A DNA stretch of 64,000 nucleotides from Anthracocystis setariae (taxonomy: Eukaryota > Basidiomycota > Ustilaginomycetes > Ustilaginales > Ustilaginaceae). The notes under the pieces were generated by a model. That model made no database searches, was not told where the DNA came from, and saw only the letters and a program-made list of their open reading frames with translations. Where the stretch lies: the NCBI GenBank assembly GCA_928724745.1, contig CAKMXJ010000003.1, positions 868,001-932,000 on the forward strand. Reading direction: 5' to 3'. The translations under genes and the position numbers were made by a program. How positions within the stretch are numbered: position 1 is the stretch's first letter; each line of letters begins with the position of its first letter. This document shows positions 58,557 to 64,000 of the stretch, piece by piece.

Positions 58557-60141
58557 TTGGAATTTTCGGAATTTCACCGACGATGTTTATGCGTGTGGGG
58601 GAAGATGGGCGGTGCTGTGGCTGCTGGTGCTGCTGCTGCTGCTTGGCACAAATACTGCTCGGCAGTCATGGTTGATCTTCCCCAAAAAACTTGCCGTCGA
58701 GGACAAAAAAGGCAAACGGAGACAATACAGTAGCGCCGGCAGCTGAAGAATGTGGCGATACTGTGGATCCCAGAGTCATTTTTGTTCTTGTGAGGGTGAG
58801 GGTGGGATTCCAGCGGCTCAGGCACCTGTCCGATGCTAGGCAGCCATCATCGGTCATCGGCCAATCCGAATCGGAGGTGGGAGGAAGAATCACAACAGAA
58901 GGACGTGGCCGTGTCGTTTCGTTCGGTATGCGACAAATGGACAGATGACTTGGAGAATGGGATCGCGGATTAGCATGGCGAGGACTGCAATGACCTAGCT
59001 TGACCGGCTGTACTGTACTGTATCCGGTCCAGTTGGTCGTCTGTTTTGTCTGCAGCATTTGAATCGCAAGATGCAGCTTTGAGACAAGAAGAGCTGCACA
59101 GAGGCGTAAAATGTCACATCGTCAGCCATCACGAGACAAGCTTACTGCTGTTGCTGCCGCATTTTCTGTCTGTGGTCGTGGCTGGCTTGCTTTTCTCACT
59201 TGATCAAGGAACGTTCGGATGAGAACATGGCTCAGCTCTTTCCAGCACAGCCCTGAGCTCACTTGAAGACTACCGCATCTCTCCGCTATTGCTCAAGCTG
59301 ACTGGACCGAAGCATCACCTCAATCTTCTTTGTCACTTTGACTGAGCCGACTGTTGCCAGAGGTTGAGGCTAAGCGAAGTTGAATGGAGTCTTGAAAGTG
59401 TGGCAAAGTACCGTAGATGCCTCGTTGCTTTGGTTCGAAGGGTTCGTGACAGCGGTCCGGGTTTCCACACACAAAGGGCTCCTGAGTGGACGGAAATTTC
59501 GAGATGTGCCTTTTCTCTGTATCGCGGGTTGATTTTGATTTGTTCTTTTTTGTGCTCAACAACTGGACCTGCACAACAGCGTGGGGTGCGCGCTGCAAAG
59601 CTTCTCGCACGCTGCAGCTGACTGCACTCGCACAGTTGGATTATCGCATCTACCGAATTTTCGTCGCCTACACATCCGAAGCCCATTCCTCAACCAACCC
59701 TTCTAGCCGAAGCTCAGCCGTCCACTGAACCCTCGACGTCCGCTTCGATCAAGTTGACACCCGTCTGCTAATCTCTCGCCCACTTCTTACCTCTCTACTT
59801 TCTCTTCCCATCTCTTTCCTACACACCCGCCATATCTTGTTCTATTCTGGAGTACGACGCTAGATCTACCACGCACTCTACTTTGTCTCGGCACCCAGCT
59901 TTGTCCTCAGCCCTCTTCATCGATCCAACATCCGTCGACACTAAAGGTTGCTTTGGCGCCCTCGGTCCAACCCACCCAGCGCCGGCATACACCTCTTGCA
60001 TCGTTGTAGATCGACACAGTCACAGCTTCATTACAGCTACCCACACCGGCATCTGCTACATCCACTCAGCATACCCTGCGCACATCGGGCACGCCTTTCT
60101 TGCCGGGCGTAGCCGCTTACAGCCGTCGGGATTCATCGCCG
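58557..60141. other. intergenic region and glycogenin promoter
   Basis: 1.6 kb without a convincing gene. It contains CTG-rich sequence near 58620-58650, a TGTACTGTACTGTA motif near 59009, and from about 59.7 kb CT-rich sequence likely to be the glycogenin promoter and 5' UTR. Confidence 0.45.
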
Positions 60142-63100
60142 ATGTCTTTAGCATCGCAGCAGAGCAGCATCAACAATGCATTCGTCACTCTCCTGACATC
60201 GGATCACTACCTGCCAGGCGCTCTCGTCCTGGCAGAGTCCATTCGACTCAGTCATGGTATCTCTAGGAAAGGCAAGGGCAAGGCTGGTTCAAATCGTGCT
60301 TCGGCTTCCAACTTTCAGGTTGTCGCTCTCATCACGCCAGAGACTCTCTCCGTACAGTCCATCAAGGCCTTGAGACGCAGTGGTCTGTTCGACTGGATCG
60401 TCGGTGTTGAGCCTATCGGCTTCCGCCAGATCCTAGCTTCGTCTAGTGCCGTCGCAACCTCTCCCAAAGGTGCTGACACGTCGATCTCGCCAGCTAAGCT
60501 TGACTCTCACCTCAACGCAAAGATTCTCGAGATGGAGCAAAATCTCGGCCTGCTTGGTCGTCCGGATCTCACCAACACGCTAACTAAACTGCATGCTTGG
60601 AGGCTCGGTCGCGATTCCGCCCATCTCGTTGCCCACGGCGCCAGCTCTACTGGCAACAAGGCTTGGACAGGTTTCGATAAGGTGGTCTTCCTCGACGCGG
60701 ATGCGCTGGTACTTCGCCCAATCGATCATCTGTTCCGTCTGGGAAGCAACGTTCACTTTGCCGCTGCACCCGACACAGGCTGGCCCGATGCTTTCAACAG
60801 TGGTGTCATGGCGCTGACGCCTTCCACCTCCACCTTCGAAGCGATTCGCTCGTTCGCACGGAGTACGGGCTCATGGGATGGAGCAGATCAAGGTCTACTC
60901 AACGACTTCTTCGGTCCAGAACAAGAGACTGATGCTTTCGTCGGGGGATCACTCGCCGAGGATGCGGCATCAGCTCCAGGCGGTGGTTGGAAGCGGCTCA
61001 GCTTCCGCTACAACGTAACTAGTCACGGTGGATATACCTTTGCACCTGCGTACCAAAGATATGGTCAGAACATCCGCATCGTCCACTTTATCGGGCAACA
61101 CAAGCCTTGGAATCGTCAAAGGCCATTCGGGACCGCACAGCCGAATCCTTTGGTCGCCCCTCGGGATCTGGATAGCCATGCCATCTCTCCCGATCAGCCA
61201 GAATACCTCCTCGCTTTGTGGCACAGTGCATTCGCTTCTCTTTACCCCAGCTCAGGCTCAGCTTCTCCCGACAGTGAGATCGAGATCGTCCACACCGAAC
61301 GTGGTGTCGAGGTGGTCGAACGCCGCAAGTTCACTGTCCCAACTTATCACGCAGTCTGGGATGCCGAGGCACAAGAAGAGAATGCCGCATCATATGTACA
61401 TGACCACCGTCACTCTGAGCGACATCAGCAGCACGAATACGGCTACCACAGCCATCTTCAACAACATCTTGCTCAACAACCTGGGCATCAACAGTGGGAG
61501 GCTGCATATGCCAGTCTTCCTCTGGATGGTAGAAGCTCGCTGATGGCGCCTGCACCCGAGGTAGCACGCACGCCTTCGCCGCCAACACCCACTCAGGCTA
61601 TGATCGATGCTGAGACCCAGGCAAGGGAAGCCACATCCGCAGTTGCTCCGGCAAAGCCTATCCCGGTGCCTCGGGCTTCAGGACGTGTCGCTGCAGATCA
61701 AGGAGAGGACAGCGATGATTCTCCCCAGCCTGCGTCACCGCCTAAACTCTCCTGGAATCCTGCTTACGAGCCCCCTCCCACTGGCTCTGATGCCTCTTTA
61801 TACCAGATGCGAACTCCTATCGATGCGTTCTACTCCAACGCTTGGGATAGCGGCGAGAAGAACCCACGTACACTTGCCGAGCAAAAAGCAGCCTTCTTCG
61901 TTCCAAAACAGATCGTATCACAGCAACGTGGCGGCCGCCCGCATGGTGGCCCGGGCTACATTCCCGCTCAGCTTCGCCGCGATCACGTTTTTGACAACCT
62001 AGGCTCGACGAGGCCAGATCCAAGCAAGGTCAAACCCATCTTCCCTTGGGAGGCCAAACAGAACAGCATGACTGCTCCGTCTCGTGTATTCCCGGACGAG
62101 CCTCGCCCTTCGCCGCCTCCTTCTTCAGCTTCCACTCCTAAGCCCAGACAGGTGGAGAAGTTTGTCGAGGAGCCTGCCGCGGCCCCTGCACCAGCGCCAG
62201 AACCAGTGCAACGCAACCGGGGCTTGCCCGCCAACCTGTCATTCGTCAATGCCTGGGATCAGGCAGGCGCCATCGGCAATTTTGCCAACTCTTGGAGCCG
62301 CCGAACGCAGCCTACATCACCAGTTGGGCGTCGTTCTCGTCCCGCAGACCTCGAGATCAGCCGGCCCAATTCGAGAACCTCTAGCCAACCGAGGCAGGCT
62401 GACAGTCGATGGGGAAGCTCGCAACGGAATGGCGCCTCGTCGACGAGCTTCCGATCAGGCCAAGCAGCTGAGCGCGGGCCAAGTCTCGAAGACGTGGACG
62501 ATGCCGGAGAAGGCGAAGCAAGCGATAGTCGCGATGGTGACGACGAGTCCTCTTCGGACGAAGAATCTTCTGGCAACGATGAACCTTCCGAGGTCGTCAC
62601 TGCCGAAGGTCGTGAGAAGACGCCATCTCCAACCAATTCGCGTACGGCAGGGTGGCCCCGTGAGGGTCCGGGCAAGGGATACATGCGAAAGGCGGAAAGC
62701 TCAATGTATGCTCAGATGCATGCTACGCCACGTAGCCCTCGCATGACTTCGCGGGTGCTTTCCTATGCCTCAACGGCTACCGAGGGTGAAGGTCGCAGTG
62801 GAGGAAGGCTCTCGTCGTCCAGCAGCGCATCTGCATCGACTGTCACCAGCGAAGGCGCAGCAGCTAGACAGAGGGCTAAGGATCGCATCCGCCCCGACGG
62901 TTGGATCTCTGCTGGGTCTGCATCGGGCCTGAGTGCGCCGCACAAAGCGGGGTCATACCACATGAATGCAGCGTCTCTCCGCGGCATCCCTGGAACGAGT
63001 GCTGTCGGTGGAAGGGGCGGACCCATCGGCGGCTCGGCCTACCCCGCCAATATGGGCCGAAGGCGCGAAGCAAACTCATCAAACGAATCTTCTGGCGCCA

Positions 63101-63372
63101 ATTCACCCACTGCACTTCTCAGCCCCGCAATAGGCTCGGCTCCCAACGGCATGGGCTCTTCAATGGCTTTCCCAGGGACGAATCGCAGGGGAGCAGTTGC
63201 AAGCAGACCCGTGCCGGTCCGAATTAACGTCGCCGAGCCTTCTGGCTTGGATGAGCCATTCAGCTCGAGCCCGGTCAACCTTCGGTCGGAACTCTCGCAG
63301 CAGGCGAGGACCCATCAACAAGCTAGGACCGCGCAGAAACCGCGTGGTACTCGCACATCGCGTCCCTCGTAG
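60142..63372 (+). CDS. glycogenin glucosyltransferase (GT8), long form
   Basis: Glycogenin self-glucosylates a tyrosine from UDP-glucose and primes glycogen synthesis. The GT8 domain (about 10-330) starts F-V-T-L-L-T-S-D-H-Y-L-P-G-A and includes L-T-K-L-H-A-W, the metal-binding D-A-D at 185-187 in F-L-D-A-D-A-L-V-L, A-P-D-T-G-W-P-D-A-F-N-S-G-V, and a late H-F-I-G-Q-H-K-P-W. The remaining 740 residues are disordered, with two N-A-W-D motifs (566-569 and 703-706) resembling the Trp-containing motifs in glycogenin tails that bind glycogen synthase. At 1,076 residues it is much longer than yeast Glg1/Glg2. ATG at 60142 is the first in the frame and lies directly before the GT8 start. Confidence 0.92.
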   Translation: MSLASQQSSINNAFVTLLTSDHYLPGALVLAESIRLSHGISRKGKGKAGSNRASASNFQVVALITPETLSVQSIKALRRSGLFDWIVGVEPIGFRQILASSSAVATSPKGADTSISPAKLDSHLNAKILEMEQNLGLLGRPDLTNTLTKLHAWRLGRDSAHLVAHGASSTGNKAWTGFDKVVFLDADALVLRPIDHLFRLGSNVHFAAAPDTGWPDAFNSGVMALTPSTSTFEAIRSFARSTGSWDGADQGLLNDFFGPEQETDAFVGGSLAEDAASAPGGGWKRLSFRYNVTSHGGYTFAPAYQRYGQNIRIVHFIGQHKPWNRQRPFGTAQPNPLVAPRDLDSHAISPDQPEYLLALWHSAFASLYPSSGSASPDSEIEIVHTERGVEVVERRKFTVPTYHAVWDAEAQEENAASYVHDHRHSERHQQHEYGYHSHLQQHLAQQPGHQQWEAAYASLPLDGRSSLMAPAPEVARTPSPPTPTQAMIDAETQAREATSAVAPAKPIPVPRASGRVAADQGEDSDDSPQPASPPKLSWNPAYEPPPTGSDASLYQMRTPIDAFYSNAWDSGEKNPRTLAEQKAAFFVPKQIVSQQRGGRPHGGPGYIPAQLRRDHVFDNLGSTRPDPSKVKPIFPWEAKQNSMTAPSRVFPDEPRPSPPPSSASTPKPRQVEKFVEEPAAAPAPAPEPVQRNRGLPANLSFVNAWDQAGAIGNFANSWSRRTQPTSPVGRRSRPADLEISRPNSRTSSQPRQADSRWGSSQRNGASSTSFRSGQAAERGPSLEDVDDAGEGEASDSRDGDDESSSDEESSGNDEPSEVVTAEGREKTPSPTNSRTAGWPREGPGKGYMRKAESSMYAQMHATPRSPRMTSRVLSYASTATEGEGRSGGRLSSSSSASASTVTSEGAAARQRAKDRIRPDGWISAGSASGLSAPHKAGSYHMNAASLRGIPGTSAVGGRGGPIGGSAYPANMGRRREANSSNESSGANSPTALLSPAIGSAPNGMGSSMAFPGTNRRGAVASRPVPVRINVAEPSGLDEPFSSSPVNLRSELSQQARTHQQARTAQKPRGTRTSRPS

Positions 63373-63655
63373 GCCAGCATAGCGCTTCACTCATCAACTT
63401 ATTATTTCGCCTAATTTAGACCATCCTATTCATCATAATAGACTTCATGAATGCAGCCAAAAAAACCCAGTTCGTCGCATCTCTCTCGCTCGCTCGCTCT
63501 GTGCTGTGTGATTGTGGGAAAAAAAAAGGGGGGGGGGGTTTCGGTTTCAGTCGAGTAAGGTACAGGTTTGCAACGAACGGCGACGTGGATAAGTCAAGGG
63601 GGGCCGGGATTGGGTTGGAAACTCCACGGGTATTGAGGGGGGGGGGGGGGGGCGA
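63373..63655. other. intergenic region with G tracts
   Basis: 283 bp between two converging genes. Contains an A8-G11 run near 63519-63538 and a G16 run (63637-63652). Confidence 0.6.
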
Positions 63656-64000
63656 TTAGGAGTGTTTCTCGTTGCTATTGTTAGACAGGAAACGGGGGAA
63701 AAACGGATGAGTACGTTGGATGAAGCGAAGCATTAGAGGGGTAACGATGAAAACACTTACGCATCGAAGATGGGTTTCTCGGACGATGTGGTTGCAGCAG
63801 TTGTTGGGGCTGGTGTCGAAGCCGAGGTTGCTGATTCGCCTGATAGGTCGTAGCCACTAACCGGTGCTGCACCTTGAGCATGGGCAGGTGCGGTGGCAGT
63901 GGGCACGTAGCTCTGTTCGGGAATGCCGGTCTCATCGATCATTTCCGCCGCCTCGACCACCTCGTACATGGCACTGGCTGCTTCTGGAGCTGGCACCTTG
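63656..64000 (-). CDS. C-terminal part of an unrecognised gene, cut by the window edge
   Basis: The minus-strand frame enters at 64000 and reads A-P-E-A-A-S-A-M-Y-E-V-V-E-A-A-E-M-I-D-E-T-G, then an Ala/Thr/Ser/Pro-rich tail ending P-I-F-D-A. Unspliced, it stops at 63757-63759. However, the last codon overlaps a perfect GTAAGT donor (from 63760). An 86-nt intron ending TAG at 63675 would add a 19-nt last exon (63674-63656) coding N-E-K-H-S and a stop. Both ends are possible. The amino-acid bias (A, E, then A/T/S) suggests coding sequence, but no family is recognised. Confidence 0.45.

Noticed and set aside
58285..58746. 153-codon ORF starting M-S-H-L-A-H-P-P
   Set aside because: It starts inside repeat A2, a copy of the A1 sequence at 45221, and continues into flanking DNA. 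It is not an independent gene.
1..64000. tRNA, rRNA and CRISPR arrays
   Set aside because: Scanned by eye for T-arm-like GTTCGA contexts and for regularly spaced direct repeats. GTTCGA hits fall in coding DNA without a cloverleaf, and no spaced repeat array is present.

Overview
The window looks like nuclear chromosomal DNA of a smut fungus (Ustilaginomycotina, Ustilago/Sporisorium-like). The reasons are long, mostly intron-free ORFs with moderate GC, rare short introns with GTAAGT donors and CTGAC branch sites, a basidiomycete-style ATR kinase in one 7.8-kb exon, and a mixture of compact housekeeping genes and repeat islands. The species call is inference; no rRNA or tRNA gene was seen.

Layout. 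3-1631: PGS1 (cardiolipin pathway, 5' end outside the window). 1982-2809: HIS3 with two introns. 2810-10285: a 7.5-kb stretch with no convincing host gene that carries simple repeats and a 651-bp Tc1/mariner-like miniature element. 10286-24000: a FAM72-family protein, a BTB protein, an oxysterol-binding protein (convergent with the BTB gene), a class III CoA-transferase and a Ser/Pro-rich protein with KEN, D-box-like and cyclin-docking motifs. 24000-27886: repeat island with two further miniature elements as a 650-bp inverted pair. 27887-33888: a 3-TM protein, UreF, a PEP-mutase/isocitrate-lyase superfamily enzyme and a 4-TM protein. 36223-43998: ATR/Mec1 checkpoint kinase. 45157-58556: nested retroelements. 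60142-63372: a long glycogenin. 63656-64000: the 3' part of an unrecognised gene.

The nested retroelements are the most informative part. The outer element is a tyrosine-recombinase retrotransposon of the Ngaro/PAT type. It has split direct repeats in the order A1 - ORFs - B1 A2 B2, with GAT shared at the B1/A2 joint and present at both outer ends. Its gag-like ORF is interrupted by an 8,225-bp Ty3/Gypsy chromovirus with near-identical LTRs and a perfect ACGCC target duplication. The chromovirus encodes one Gag-Pol ORF ending in a chromodomain. It has a 10-base self-complementary primer site of the Tf1 type rather than a tRNA site. Between integrase and the 3' LTR it carries an antisense gene with its own TATA box, two canonical introns and a cysteine-rich product. 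That antisense gene, and the small signal-peptide-like ORF carried by the TA-flanked miniature elements, are the best candidates for undescribed biology here.

The host genes do not form a pathway cluster. They cover mitochondrial lipid synthesis, histidine synthesis, sterol/lipid transfer, nickel-urease maturation, central carbon metabolism, DNA-damage signalling and glycogen priming. Neighbours are mainly single genes with their own promoters. One divergent pair (ureF / PEP-mutase-like) and one convergent pair (BTB / OSBP) are seen.
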